Origin: Yersinia pekkanenii
GTDB lineage: Bacteria > Pseudomonadota > Gammaproteobacteria > Enterobacterales > Enterobacteriaceae
NCBI RefSeq assembly: GCF_001152565.1
Contig: NZ_CQAZ01000021.1
Coordinates: 17,506 to 81,505 of the forward strand
Reading direction: 5' to 3'
DNA: 64,000 nt
Shown: one piece after another, positions 27,536 through 36,929 of the stretch
How positions within the stretch are numbered: position 1 is the first letter of the stretch
How the letters are laid out: every line of letters starts with the position of its first letter
Position numbers and translations under genes: made by a program
The notes under the pieces: model-generated
The model's input: only the letters and a program-made list of their open reading frames with translations
Databases searched by the model: none
Told to the model about the DNA's origin: nothing

Positions 27536-28780
27536 ATGTCGATGGATTTACCCCACCCCCTCTCACGACCTTCCGTCCTTGGCGGTGCAATGATTGTCGC
27601 CGGTACCGCCGTGGGCGCGGGGATGTTTTCAATTCCAATCGTGACTGCCGGGGTATGGTTCAGCGGTTCAGTGGTGCTGCTGATTTATACTTGGGCCTGT
27701 ATGTTGATCTCCGGTCTGATGATTCTGGAAGCTAACCTGAATTACCCCACTGGGGCCAGTTTTCACACCATGGTGCAAGACCTGCTCGGCAAGGTATGGA
27801 GTTCAATCAATGGGTTGTCGATCACCTTTGTACTCTACATTCTGACCTACGCCTATATCTCGGCCGGTGGCTCAATCATTTCTCATACCCTGCAAAATGT
27901 AGCCGGGATTGGCCAGACGGGGGCGGGCTTTATCTTTGCGGTATTGGTGGCATTTATCGTTTGGTTATCCACCCGTGCAGTCGATCGTTTAAGTACGATC
28001 TTAATTGGCGGTATGGTTATCACCTTTGTCATGTCAGTCGGTGATATGTTTGGTCATGTTGAAAGCACCGTTCTGTTCAATCAAACCGACGACAGCGCCA
28101 GTTATTTACCTTATGCACTGGCGGCGCTGCCTTACCTGCTGACCTCATTTGGTTACCACGGCAATGTGCCGGGGCTGGTGAAGTATTACCACAAAGACAG
28201 TACAGCCGTGGCGCGTAGTCTGCTGTACGGCACACTCATCGCATTGGTCATTTATATCCTATGGCAGTATGCCATTCAGGGCAATATCACTCGGGACGCT
28301 TTCAGGCAGGTTATTGCCGACGGTGGCAATATTGGTAGTCTGCTCAAACAGATGGATAGCGTCTCTGCCAGTCAGACCGCCAGCCAGTTACTTAATGCCT
28401 TCTCTTATATGGCACTGGCCAGTTCATTCCTTGGGGTATCCCTCGGTTTATTTGATTATATTGCTGATTTCTTTAAGTTTAGCGATACTCGTGGTGGGCG
28501 GACTCAATCAGCGCTGATCACTTTTGTGCCGCCAACTATTGGCGCGTTGTTGTTCCCAAATGGCTTCTTATATGCCATTGGCTTTGCCGGTTTAGCGGCC
28601 ACCATTTGGGCGGTCATTGTGCCGGCACTGATGGCCAGAGCCAGCCGTAAACGCTTCCCACAAGCAGTTTATCGGGCACCCGGTGGGCGCTTTATGATTG
28701 GTTTTATTATCCTGTTTGGTCTGATCAATGCGGTGGCCCATATTGCTGCACTATTGGGCTGGTTACCGGTCTATCGCTAG
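27536..28780 (+). CDS. mtr: Tryptophan permease Mtr (aromatic amino acid permease)
   Basis: Inner-membrane tryptophan:H+ symporter of the AAAP/HAAAP family, 414 aa, exactly the length of E. coli Mtr, with 11 hydrophobic segments. Signatures are GTAVGAGMFSIP near the N-terminus, LEANLNYPTGASF and GYHGNVPGLVKYY. TnaB and TyrP are close relatives; Mtr fits best from length and the C-terminal motif LLFPNGFLYAIGFAGLAATI. Expression is probably TrpR/TyrR regulated, as an operator-like palindrome precedes it. In E. coli mtr is elsewhere, so this is a Yersinia arrangement. Confidence 0.8.
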   Translation: MSMDLPHPLSRPSVLGGAMIVAGTAVGAGMFSIPIVTAGVWFSGSVVLLIYTWACMLISGLMILEANLNYPTGASFHTMVQDLLGKVWSSINGLSITFVLYILTYAYISAGGSIISHTLQNVAGIGQTGAGFIFAVLVAFIVWLSTRAVDRLSTILIGGMVITFVMSVGDMFGHVESTVLFNQTDDSASYLPYALAALPYLLTSFGYHGNVPGLVKYYHKDSTAVARSLLYGTLIALVIYILWQYAIQGNITRDAFRQVIADGGNIGSLLKQMDSVSASQTASQLLNAFSYMALASSFLGVSLGLFDYIADFFKFSDTRGGRTQSALITFVPPTIGALLFPNGFLYAIGFAGLAATIWAVIVPALMARASRKRFPQAVYRAPGGRFMIGFIILFGLINAVAHIAALLGWLPVYR

Positions 28781-28964
28781 GCCCGGTTTTACACCGGGAA
28801 TATCACTCTTTTTAGCGCCATAGCCACAGAGTTTAGCGTCGCCGCCAGGTCGCCAGCAAACACCTCCTGAGACTTCAACAATGAAGGTGATATTTGCTTG
28901 CCTGAAACTCGCGGCGCGAGTAACTTGTCGCAACTTATCTTCAATCCTGATTGGCGGTTAATAA

Positions 28965-29537
28965 ATGGCAAGAGCTAATGAAATAAAACGTGGTATGGCG
29001 GTCAACCTCAACGGCAAATTGTTGCTGGTGAAAGATATTGATGTGCAAAGCCCAAGCGCCCGTGGCGCAAGTACGCTGTATAAAATGCGTTTTTCTGACG
29101 TGCGTACCGGCTTAAAAGTAGAAGAGCGTTTTAAAGGCGATGAAATCCTCGATACCATCACCCTGACCCGCCGGTCAGTGAACTTCTCTTACATCGATGG
29201 TGACGAATATGTCTTTATGGATGATGAAGATTTCACCCCTTATAACTTCAAGAAAGAGCAGATCGAAGAAGAGCTGTTATTTATTCCTGAAGCGGGCATG
29301 CCAGGCATGCAGGTTCTGACGATGGATGGCCAATTATTGGCGCTGGAATTGCCACAGACTGTTGATATGGAAATTGTTGACACTGCACCCAGCATCAAAG
29401 GCGCATCTGCTAGCGCCCGTAACAAGCCTGCGGTGATGAGCACGGGCTTATCTATTCAGGTGCCGGAATATATCAGCCCAGGTGAGAAAATCCGTATTCA
29501 TATTGCGGAGCGTCGTTATATGGGGCGGGCAGACTAA
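28965..29537 (+). CDS. efpL: Elongation factor P-like protein EfpL (YeiP)
   Basis: A 190-aa three-domain EF-P paralog. The loop [10 protein letters not shown] carries an unmodified Arg where EF-P carries its beta-lysylated Lys, the YeiP hallmark. KOW-like N-terminal domain and OB domains are both present, ending [24 protein letters not shown]. It relieves ribosome stalling at a subset of proline-containing motifs. Position after yeiW and before yeiR matches E. coli. Confidence 0.93.
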   Translation: MARANEIKRGMAVNLNGKLLLVKDIDVQSPSARGASTLYKMRFSDVRTGLKVEERFKGDEILDTITLTRRSVNFSYIDGDEYVFMDDEDFTPYNFKKEQIEEELLFIPEAGMPGMQVLTMDGQLLALELPQTVDMEIVDTAPSIKGASASARNKPAVMSTGLSIQVPEYISPGEKIRIHIAERRYMGRAD

Positions 29538-29540
29538 TAC

Positions 29541-29743
29541 CCAATACCCTTCATCTTTCAAGTTGCAGGTGTGTTGGTTGCTCTCAATAACCCGAATCAC
29601 TTACTGATGTAAGCTCATCGGGATTAATGAGCCTCATCCTTGAGGCTCACCCTATAGGCTAGCATAAATGCTGTTCAAATCGGTTCCCGACCGATTTGTA
29701 TCTCGCTTGTCGCCTTCCTGCACCTTGAAATCTATAGGGTATA
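29541..29743. repeat. ERIC element (long variant)
   Basis: Terminal inverted repeats ATACCC.TTCATCTTTCAAGTTGCAG and CTGCACCTTGAAATCTATAGGGTAT enclose the ERIC core CCCGAT.AGCTTAC.TCAGTAAGTGATTCGGG in reverse. About 200 bp instead of 127, so it has extra internal sequence. Confidence 0.75.
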
Positions 29744-29762
29744 GTTTGGGCATAAAACAGCT

Positions 29763-29783
29763 AAGGGCCGTTTCTTGGCCCTT
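29763..29783. terminator. Hairpin terminator near uxuA 3' end
   Basis: AAGGGCC / GGCCCTT stem with a 7-nt loop between the convergent efpL (through the ERIC copy) and uxuA. Bidirectional use is possible. Confidence 0.55.
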
Positions 29784-29808
29784 AATGTATTGAAAGATGA
29801 CAGATATA

Positions 29809-30999
29809 TTATTTTAGCTCAGGGAAGAACGCCCGCTTCAGCGCCAACTCCACACCACGCACCTCAGCTAACCCTTTCAAACGGCCAATCGCCGAATAAC
29901 CCGGATTGGTTTTCTTATGTAAATCATCCAACATCTGATGACCGTGGTCTGGTCGCATCGGGATCGGGCGCATATCACCAGCAGCCTGGCGGCGTTGCTC
30001 TTCAGTTAAAATCGCTTTAACCACCGAGTACATGTCTACATCGCCTTGCAGATGGCCGCCTTCATGGAAGGTCTTCGGGTTCCCTTCGCGGCAGGTCGAG
30101 CGTAAATGCGTAAAGTGAATACGATCACCAAAGGTTTCGATCATCTTCACTAAATCATTATCAGCCCGTACACCATAAGAGCCGGTGCACATGGTGAAAC
30201 CATTATGGATGCTATCAACCGTCTCTTTCAGCCACTGCATATCTTCAATAGTTGAAACAATACGCGGCAGGCCCAGGATCGGGCGCGGTGGATCATCAGG
30301 ATGAACCGCCATACGTAGACCGACCTGTTCGGCAACCGGTATAATGGCTCGCAGGAAATAAGCCATATTTTCACGCAGTTGCGCTTTATCGATGCCGTCA
30401 TACTCCGCCAGACGAGCACGGAATTGATCCAGCGTATAACCTTCTTCAGCACCCGGCAAACCCGCAATAATATTGCCCGTCAGTTTAGCGATATCCGCCT
30501 CAGACATGGCATCAAAATAGTCTGCCGCCTGTACCTGCTCTTCAGCCGTATAATCATTCACGGCGGCTAGGCGTTTCAGAATATGTAGTTCAAAGGTGGC
30601 GAAAGCTATCTGATCGAAACGCAATGCTTTGGAACCGTCTGGCAGTTGATACTCTAGATCGGTACGTGTCCAATCCAGCACTGGCATAAAGTTGTAGCAC
30701 ACGGTATCAATACCACAGGCTGCAAGGTTACGCAGAGTTTGTGTATAGTTTTCAATGTGCTGCTGGTAGTTGCCGCTGTGAGTTTTGATTTCTTCATGAA
30801 TCGGTACGCTTTCCACTACCGACCAAACCAAACCTTTAGCGGCTAATTCAGCCTGGCGTTGTTTGATTTCACTCACCGGCCATACTTCGCCATTCGGGAT
30901 ATGATGCAATGCAGTCACTACTCCGGTAGCACCCGCCTGACGGATATCATCTAACGACACCGGATCATTCGGGCCATACCAACGCCATGTTTGTTCCAT
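29809..30999 (-). CDS. uxuA: Mannonate dehydratase UxuA
   Basis: Converts D-mannonate to 2-keto-3-deoxygluconate in hexuronate (glucuronate) degradation, 396 aa. The family start [21 protein letters not shown] and the metal-site motifs [27 protein letters not shown] and [12 protein letters not shown] are complete. It is divergent from uxuB, not arranged as the E. coli uxuAB operon. The control region between them contains ATTGG/CCAAT dyads that fit ExuR/UxuR. Confidence 0.95.
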   Translation of the reverse strand: MEQTWRWYGPNDPVSLDDIRQAGATGVVTALHHIPNGEVWPVSEIKQRQAELAAKGLVWSVVESVPIHEEIKTHSGNYQQHIENYTQTLRNLAACGIDTVCYNFMPVLDWTRTDLEYQLPDGSKALRFDQIAFATFELHILKRLAAVNDYTAEEQVQAADYFDAMSEADIAKLTGNIIAGLPGAEEGYTLDQFRARLAEYDGIDKAQLRENMAYFLRAIIPVAEQVGLRMAVHPDDPPRPILGLPRIVSTIEDMQWLKETVDSIHNGFTMCTGSYGVRADNDLVKMIETFGDRIHFTHLRSTCREGNPKTFHEGGHLQGDVDMYSVVKAILTEEQRRQAAGDMRPIPMRPDHGHQMLDDLHKKTNPGYSAIGRLKGLAEVRGVELALKRAFFPELK

Positions 31000-31357
31000 T
31001 TGTTTTTACCTTCTGCGTAGACTGTTCGGGTTCTAAAAATGTTGTTATACCGATTTCCAAGAGGTATCACTCAGCTTTATCCTCACTCTTTCGTCACTGG
31101 GTGTCAAAAAGCAAAACCTCATTGGTTGATCCAACTCACGAATATAACCAATATTGGACTTACCAATTTTATTTTCTGCCATATGGCATTACACTGCAAG
31201 CCAATATTCATGGCAACGAGCAAAAGAAAATGGTCGGTATGGTGTGGCTTTCTTCCGACAAACAGCCAACCAAAACTGGTCTAACAACTTTTTATTTGCC
31301 ACCTTTTATGTCAGCCCCTGAGTGATAATCGTGGGGTGAATGATTTTGGAGCCACGT
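31000..31357. promoter_or_regulatory. Divergent uxuA/uxuB control region with candidate UxuR/ExuR sites
   Basis: No gene here. The sites ATTGG-ACTTA-CCAAT (31153-31167), ATTGGTTGATCCAAC near 31120 and AACTGGTCTAACAAC near 31276 share the TTGGT...ACCAA character of the E. coli hexuronate regulator operator. The spacing is not perfect. Confidence 0.45.
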
Positions 31358-32830
31358 ATGAACACTATTGCCAACAGCACCCTCCCCTCAACCGTACAGC
31401 AGCCCACTTATGATAGGACAGCGCTGAAAAGCCGTATTGTTCACCTTGGTTTTGGCGCATTTCATCGCGCCCATCAGGCACTGCTCACCGATAGGGTATT
31501 AAATAAACAAGGAGGTGACTGGGGTATTTGCGAAATCAGCCTGTTTGGTGGTGACGTACTGATTCAAAATTTACGCCAGCAAGGTCATCTCTTCTCGGTA
31601 CTGGAAAAAGGGGCGCAAGGTAATCAGGCGATTATTGTCGGTTCGGTCTGTGAGTCAGTGCATGCCCGGCTGGATGGCATTATCCAAGTACTGGAAAAAT
31701 TAGCCGAACCACAAGTGGCTATTGTTTCGCTGACCATTACCGAAAAAGGGTACTGCATCGAACCGGGTACCGGGCAACTGGATCGACAGAATGAGTCTGT
31801 TCGCGCAGATCTTGCTATCCCTGAGGCCCCGACCTCAGCTCCCGGCGTTTTGGTAGAAGCCTTGCGCTTACGCCGCTTGCGCGGGTTGCCCCCTTTTACC
31901 GTGCTCTCCTGCGATAACATTCCGGAAAACGGCCATGTAGTGAAAAATGCCGTACTGGGTCTGGCCACTGCTCGCGACCCAGAACTGGCCCGTTGGATCA
32001 GCCAGAATGTCACCTTCCCTAACACCATGGTCGATCGCATTGTTCCCGCCGCAACCGCCGAAACGTGGCAGGAAATTGCCGATACACTGAGCGTAGCTGA
32101 CCCTTGCGGTATTGCCTGTGAGCCTTTCATTCAATGGGTGGTTGAAGACAAGTTTGTGGCGGGTCGCCCTGATTGGCAGGTAGCAGGGGTGCAGTTAGTC
32201 GATGATGTATTGCCGTTTGAAGAAATGAAGTTACGTATGTTGAACGGCAGCCATTCCTATCTCGCTTATCTGGGTTATCTGGCCGGTTATCAACATATCA
32301 ATGATTGCATGGCCGACGATAACTATCGCCTGACAGCCCGGCGTCTGATGATGGATGAACAAGCCCCAACCCTACGGGTCACCGGGGTTTCACTAAATGC
32401 CTATGCTGACCAATTGATTGAGCGTTATAGCAACCCGGCACTCAAACATCGCACCTGGCAGATTGCTATGGATGGTAGCCAAAAATTGCCACAGCGAATG
32501 CTGGATTCAGTACGCTGGCATATACAGCATGGTGGTAGCTATCGTTGTCTGGCATTGGGTATTGCAGGTTGGATGCGTTATGTCAGTGGCGTGGATGACA
32601 AGGGTCAAGCGATTGATATCCGTGATCCCATGGCTGACAGCTTTAAAAAATGCGTGGCTAGCAGTGAAGATGGCGCGGCACGCGTAAAAAGCCTGCTGAC
32701 GCTGAAAGCCCTGTTTGGCGAGACCTTACCGCAACAACCGGAATTTGTTCAGGCCGTGACAGACGCATATCTCAGCCTACAACAGTTTGGGGCGAAAGAA
32801 AGTGTGAAGCGTTTGGCACAACAAGCTTAA
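31358..32830 (+). CDS. uxuB: D-mannonate oxidoreductase (fructuronate reductase) UxuB
   Basis: NAD-dependent polyol/mannitol-dehydrogenase-family enzyme that interconverts fructuronate and mannonate, 490 aa from the ATG at 31358 (GGAG 7 nt upstream). N-terminal Rossmann motif IVHLGFGAFHRAHQA, and the catalytic KLRMLNGSHSYLAYLGYL motif in the C-terminal domain. In-frame ATG at 31340 would lie across the ribosome site and is rejected. Together with UxuA and the regulator downstream it forms a complete mannonate branch, but hexuronate isomerase UxaC and kinase KdgK are not in the window. Confidence 0.92.
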   Translation: MNTIANSTLPSTVQQPTYDRTALKSRIVHLGFGAFHRAHQALLTDRVLNKQGGDWGICEISLFGGDVLIQNLRQQGHLFSVLEKGAQGNQAIIVGSVCESVHARLDGIIQVLEKLAEPQVAIVSLTITEKGYCIEPGTGQLDRQNESVRADLAIPEAPTSAPGVLVEALRLRRLRGLPPFTVLSCDNIPENGHVVKNAVLGLATARDPELARWISQNVTFPNTMVDRIVPAATAETWQEIADTLSVADPCGIACEPFIQWVVEDKFVAGRPDWQVAGVQLVDDVLPFEEMKLRMLNGSHSYLAYLGYLAGYQHINDCMADDNYRLTARRLMMDEQAPTLRVTGVSLNAYADQLIERYSNPALKHRTWQIAMDGSQKLPQRMLDSVRWHIQHGGSYRCLALGIAGWMRYVSGVDDKGQAIDIRDPMADSFKKCVASSEDGAARVKSLLTLKALFGETLPQQPEFVQAVTDAYLSLQQFGAKESVKRLAQQA

Positions 32831-32836
32831 TTTAGC

Positions 32837-32859
32837 GAGCCTCACAATGAGGCTCATTC
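32837..32859 (+). terminator. uxuB terminator
   Basis: GAGCCTCA-CAA-TGAGGCTC perfect stem followed by ATTCTTTCT just after the uxuB stop. Confidence 0.65.
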
Positions 32860-32874
32860 TTTCTAATCGGGTTT

Positions 32875-32918
32875 ATGAGCGCAGCCAACACCCCTGTAGC
32901 TTCAAGGCCAAAGGGTAA
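32875..32918. repeat. Partial ERIC end
   Basis: ATGAGCGCAGCCAACACCCC.GTAGCTTCAAG... followed by AAAGGGTA matches the terminal part of an ERIC element. Only one end is present, between convergent uxuB and the GntR regulator gene. Confidence 0.55.
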
Positions 32919-32919
32919 A

Positions 32920-33663
32920 TTATTCTTCGAGTTGATACGGCGCAGACTCAAACAAATAACCATCAAAGTCCGGATGGTCAGCATCTGAAAGTTCCAACAA
33001 CTTAAGTTTTACATTTTCCAAATGCTGCCACATCGCTTGCTTGGCGGCTTTGCTATCACGGCGCAATACGGCTTGCAGGATTTTCTGATGATCTTCCAGC
33101 CATTGCCAGCGGTAGCTGAAATCAAGGGTATGGCTGTGAGCACCTTGCCACATGGCGCTGTTTTTCCGTGTTTGCCAGGCCTCTGCGACCATATTAGCCA
33201 GCACGCTATTTTGTGTCGATTGTGCGAGCAGACAATGAAACAGCTCATCAGCACTTTCATCCACTGCACCTGCGGCTAAAGCAGTTTTTTCCTGTTCGAT
33301 GGCATGACGCATTTTGATAATATCAGCCTTGGTAGCCTGCAGAGCAGCAAAAGCCGCCACTTCACTTTCCAGCAATTGACGGGCTTGCAGCAATTCAAAT
33401 GGGCCGTAACCACTATCAGTCGCAATAGCAGATTCACCATTCGCTGATATATCGGGCACATTAACCACGTATACGCCCGAGCCTTTGCGCACTTCCACCA
33501 ATTTCTCCAGCTCCAACATAATCAGTGCTTCACGTACCACACTGCGGCTGACACTGAAACTTTCGGCAATGTCACGCTCAGGCGGTAAACGATCGCCCAA
33601 ACTGTATTGTCCGCTGATAATTGCTTCACGCAGTCGACTGCCCACTTCCTGATATAACCGCAT
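32920..33663 (-). CDS. uxuR: GntR/FadR-family regulator of hexuronate genes (UxuR-like)
   Basis: A 247-aa GntR regulator. The winged HTH (VGSRLREAIISGQYSLGDRL, PPERDIAESFSVSRSVVREA) is followed by an FCD effector domain with GPFELLQARQLLESEVAAFAA, the UxuR/ExuR signature, and the late motif AMWQHLENVK. It is convergent with uxuB and most likely represses uxuA/uxuB until mannonate or fructuronate binds. The frame is open to 33795; the ATG at 33663 (AGGAAAT before it) gives the family N-terminus. UxuR versus ExuR identity is uncertain. Confidence 0.83.
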   Translation of the reverse strand: MRLYQEVGSRLREAIISGQYSLGDRLPPERDIAESFSVSRSVVREALIMLELEKLVEVRKGSGVYVVNVPDISANGESAIATDSGYGPFELLQARQLLESEVAAFAALQATKADIIKMRHAIEQEKTALAAGAVDESADELFHCLLAQSTQNSVLANMVAEAWQTRKNSAMWQGAHSHTLDFSYRWQWLEDHQKILQAVLRRDSKAAKQAMWQHLENVKLKLLELSDADHPDFDGYLFESAPYQLEE

Positions 33664-33810
33664 AACCTTATTTCCTGCATCAGGCATTGGCGTAGAGAAT
33701 ACCAAATTGGCCTGACCAAAGGGTGTCTGAATGAGGGTGAGTATATCATGTGGTTGAACAATATCATTGTGGCTAAATAAGATGATCTTATTCAAGCAGC
33801 ATCAGGCTAT

Positions 33811-33845
33811 CTAACACGGCTTATCACTGTGATAAGCCGTGTTAG
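33811..33845. repeat. 35-bp nearly perfect palindrome
   Basis: 17-bp arms CTAACACGGCTTATCAC / GTGATAAGCCGTGTTAG around a single central T. It lies between the GntR gene promoter and the fimbrial-like gene stop. It is too symmetric to be chance; a terminator of the fimbrial-like gene, an operator or a cruciform element are all possible. No T-run follows on either strand. Confidence 0.75.
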
Positions 33846-33873
33846 TATGAATAATTCATATTGCCTGAATAAA

Positions 33874-34200
33874 TTAGAGGTAAGTGACGGTCAGAACGCC
33901 CAGGCTACGTTGCGGGTTCAGCCATTCCATACGGGAAGACGCTAAATTACCGGGCAATATGCCGCTAAGCGGCATATTGCGTGAGAGAGTTTGTCGACGA
34001 GTCAGTATTTTGCCATCACGATAACAACGGGTGGTAATGGTTTGGTCTAATACCGCGGTATCACATGGGCTGTCTACAATGGCACCGGAAAATGTGATGA
34101 TTCCAGTCGCAGACTGGGTAGATTGTGCACTACTTGCAGCAAAAGAGATCATCCATGAAAACATGATTGCTACGATAATTAATACTCGATAATTGCGCAT
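33874..34200 (-). CDS. Orphan fimbrial-like secreted protein
   Basis: A 108-aa exported protein. Signal peptide to about FAASSA; then TGIITFSGAIVDSPCD and TTRCY supply the two cysteines and first strand of the type 1 pilin fold, and the C-terminal LGVLTVTYL resembles the pilin end strand. It is short for a pilin (normally 150-180), and no chaperone or usher gene is near. It may be a periplasmic relic or a small secreted effector. The ATG at 34200 follows GAGGTGG. Function unknown. Confidence 0.6.
   Translation of the reverse strand: MRNYRVLIIVAIMFSWMISFAASSAQSTQSATGIITFSGAIVDSPCDTAVLDQTITTRCYRDGKILTRRQTLSRNMPLSGILPGNLASSRMEWLNPQRSLGVLTVTYL
33954..33980. repeat. 27-bp perfect palindrome inside the fimbrial-like gene
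   Basis: 13-bp arms GCAATATGCCGCT / AGCGGCATATTGC around one central A. It is in the coding region (residues near NMPLSGILP), an unusual place for a long hairpin. Confidence 0.75.
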
Positions 34201-34514
34201 AACCACCTCGACGCTCATTACTGTCATTTTAAATGATAGAGGATCCCAGCCAGAGTAATGGAAATGATAGAGCATTTTTTATTGCCCTAATCCGTCGATA
34301 ACTCACTAAAATACCTCGTAGAAGTGAATTATATTGCTTGTCGATATATAACGATTAGGCAGGACTCCTACCTTTCCTAGGAAATATTCTCCATTTGGGC
34401 TCTTTTCGTTTAATAATAAGTTTACTCGGTGTTATACCCTCTGCTGAGAGCCGCCTTGAAAAGGAACTTAATGCTGATAAGGTATTGAACAGAAATTTAT
34501 GCTGGAGACCCCCG

Positions 34515-35498
34515 ATGACAAAAACAAACCTGATTACTGGCTTTTTAGGCTGCGGCAAGACCACCACGATCCGTCATTTACTGTCACAGAAACCACAACA
34601 TGAGAAATGGGCGGTACTGGTGAATGAATTTGGCGAAATTGGTATTGATGGTGCGCTATTAGCAGACAGCGGTGCGGTATTAAAAGAAATACCGGGGGGG
34701 TGCATGTGTTGCGTTAATGGATTACCGATGCAAGTGGGTTTGAATATGCTGCTACAACAGGCAAAACCCGATCGTTTGTTAATTGAACCTACTGGGTTGG
34801 GCCATCCCAAACAAATATTGTCATTATTAACCTCCGATATTTACCAGCCATGGATCTCTTTGTGTGCCACTCTCAGCCTGTTGGATGCCCGTCAATTGAG
34901 CGACCCACGTTACACCGAAAATGAGAACTTTCGCGACCAACTGGCCGCCGCCGATATTATCGTGGCGAACAAACAGGATACTTACACCACATTGGATTAC
35001 ACCGCATTACAGCAATGGCGTGATCAACAATCGATTTCACGCCCGTTATACTACGCAGAACAAGGGAAAATTGATGTTGCCCTGCTCGATTTACCGCACA
35101 CTAATCATGACGAATTGCCTGATGGAACACATCACCACAGTTCAACGCGGCAAAAAGGCTTGGCTGCATTAAGTTTGAAAGGAGCCGAACCGTGGCGGCG
35201 GGCATTGAATCAGGGGCAAGGTTATCTGAGCTGTGGCTGGGTATTTGATGCTGATACGGTATTTGATACGGTTCCCCTATTAGAATGGGTGCGATTAAAT
35301 CCAGTAGCACGGGTTAAAGGCGTGATGCGTATTGCCGAAGGAACATTAGTGATTAATCGACAAGGGGCTGATTTACAAATAGAAACACGGCAAATACCGC
35401 CACTGGACAGCCGGATCGAACTGATTAGTGCCACCGAGGCTGATTGGAATGTATTACAGCATGAATTACTGAATATTCGATTACGTAAAAAGATATAG
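34515..35498 (+). CDS. yeiR: CobW/G3E-family GTPase YeiR (zinc-binding)
   Basis: A 327-aa P-loop GTPase of the COG0523 zinc-metallochaperone group. G1 motif GFLGCGKTT; GGCMCCVNG is the metal-binding CXCC; IVANKQD is G4. The CobW C-terminal domain follows. YeiR of E. coli binds zinc and GTP and supports growth under zinc limitation. The ATG at 34515 follows GGAG; the longer in-frame start is not supported. lpxT remains lie 57 bp downstream. Confidence 0.9.
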   Translation: MTKTNLITGFLGCGKTTTIRHLLSQKPQHEKWAVLVNEFGEIGIDGALLADSGAVLKEIPGGCMCCVNGLPMQVGLNMLLQQAKPDRLLIEPTGLGHPKQILSLLTSDIYQPWISLCATLSLLDARQLSDPRYTENENFRDQLAAADIIVANKQDTYTTLDYTALQQWRDQQSISRPLYYAEQGKIDVALLDLPHTNHDELPDGTHHHSSTRQKGLAALSLKGAEPWRRALNQGQGYLSCGWVFDADTVFDTVPLLEWVRLNPVARVKGVMRIAEGTLVINRQGADLQIETRQIPPLDSRIELISATEADWNVLQHELLNIRLRKKI

Positions 35499-35555
35499 TA
35501 TGCCCCGAATTTTTATTTGTTACCCATTTGTACACTGACAATAGCCAGGCATCGT

Positions 35556-35968
35556 ATGACCCGTCGTAATTTACCGACAATTTTACTGCTCAACCTGCTT
35601 GGGATTGCCCTGTTTTTCTCCTGGTATATTCCGGAGAACCATGGCGTGTGGTTTAAGTGAGTTAACCGGTATCCCGACCAAAGATGCATCCGGTGACAGT
35701 TTCCCCGGTGACCATGGCATGATGTTGATGATCTTGGCCTGCTTTATGTTGCGCTACTTTTCCCGTGGTGCTTTTGCCATCAGCCCTGCTGATCGTGGTT
35801 ATTTTCTCGCTGCCACGAGTGATGATTGGCGCGCACTGGTTTACTGATATTGCGGTTGGCTCACTCTCGGTGGTACTGGTTGGAATAAGCTGGATATTAA
35901 TGACGCCATTAAGTGACAAAATCATTGATGTCATTAACCGGAATCTGCCTGGGGCAAAAAACCAATAA
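35556..35968 (+). pseudogene. lpxT: lpxT pseudogene (lipid A 1-diphosphate synthase)
   Basis: Three reading-frame blocks in E. coli LpxT order remain. Frame 1 from 35556 gives MTRRNLPTILLLNLLGIALF...ENHGVWF, ending at TGA 35658. A second frame then gives LSELTGIPTKDAS and DSFPGDHGMM (PAP2 active site). A third from about 35765 gives PRVMIGAHWFTDIAVGS to LPGAKNQ. By comparison with E. coli LpxT, about 95 codons between the first two blocks are deleted, and a further frameshift lies near 35757-35766 (TTTTCCC tract). The PAP2 catalytic residues are split over two frames, so no enzyme can be made. Position after yeiR and before mepS is the normal lpxT locus. Confidence 0.88.
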
Positions 35969-36344
35969 CTGCACCGGTGTTATATTGAGGCAAAAAGTCT
36001 ATTTTTGTCTCTTCCTGCTTTAACGCTCCCCCCTCATTTATTGTTACTAAATGGCTACAAATGCAGCTATTCGCTTTTAATATAAAACCTTACATTATGT
36101 TACATACTCTTTAGAAATAATAAGGGGCATAAAAGCTCTCGCCTTTTATTAGTCATTACGGTAATCTCAAAAACGTTTGTGTTCGGATATGGGTCTTTCG
36201 CCTCTTGCATGATTAATATTGTGCGTTCTAGCACAGTTATTCAGTTAAGTGATTGTCTAATCGGATCTCAATCAATAATCTCGATTCGTTTGGTTTTTTT
36301 GGTAGCGACATCCGTCGTAAGGACAGCAAGGGAAAACAACAACA
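35969..36344. other. Intergenic region upstream of mepS
   Basis: 376 bp, AT-rich, no supported gene. It should contain the mepS promoter and a long leader; I see no named motif. Confidence 0.5.
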
Positions 36345-36929
36345 ATGGTCAAGTCTCAACCTATTATGAGATATATTCTGCGGGTAATTCCTGCGGTTGC
36401 AGCAGCGGTAATACTATCAGCGTGTAGTTCACCACAGACTTCGGACTTACATAATACGCAAACTGAGATGCGTGCAGTCAATGACAAAGATGGGCTTTTA
36501 CTGCAAGCCTCTCAGGATGAATTCGAAGCAATGGTGCGCAACGTTGACGTCAAGTCGAAAATTTTAGAACAGTATGCAGGATGGAAAGGTGTTCGTTATC
36601 GCTTAGGCGGTAGTAGCAAACGCGGTATTGATTGTTCTGCATTTGTACAAACCACTTTCCGTGAACAATTTGGTATGGATTTGCCGCGCTCGACGTCTGA
36701 GCAGCAGGATATCGGCAAGAAAATCCAGCGAACCAAATTGCGCCCTGGTGATTTAGTACTGTTCCGAGCAGGATCGACTGGCCGCCATGTGGGTATCTAT
36801 CTAGGTAACGATAAATTTGTTCATGCATCGACCAGCGCTGGCGTGACAATATCGAGCCTGAATGAAGATTATTGGAATAAGCGTTATCGCGATGGCCGCC
36901 GAGTACTCAGTAGCGGTTCACGCAGTTAG
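36345..36929 (+). CDS. mepS: Murein DD-endopeptidase lipoprotein MepS (Spr)
   Basis: Outer-membrane-anchored NlpC/P60 peptidase, 194 aa, cleaving D-Ala-mDAP cross-links to allow peptidoglycan growth. Lipobox LSAC with lipidated C27; catalytic C97 in [10 protein letters not shown], His in GRHVGIYLG, third residue in KFVHAST. Levels are controlled by NlpI-Prc proteolysis in relatives. It is slightly longer than E. coli Spr (188). A terminator follows at 36974. Confidence 0.93.
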   Translation: MVKSQPIMRYILRVIPAVAAAVILSACSSPQTSDLHNTQTEMRAVNDKDGLLLQASQDEFEAMVRNVDVKSKILEQYAGWKGVRYRLGGSSKRGIDCSAFVQTTFREQFGMDLPRSTSEQQDIGKKIQRTKLRPGDLVLFRAGSTGRHVGIYLGNDKFVHASTSAGVTISSLNEDYWNKRYRDGRRVLSSGSRS

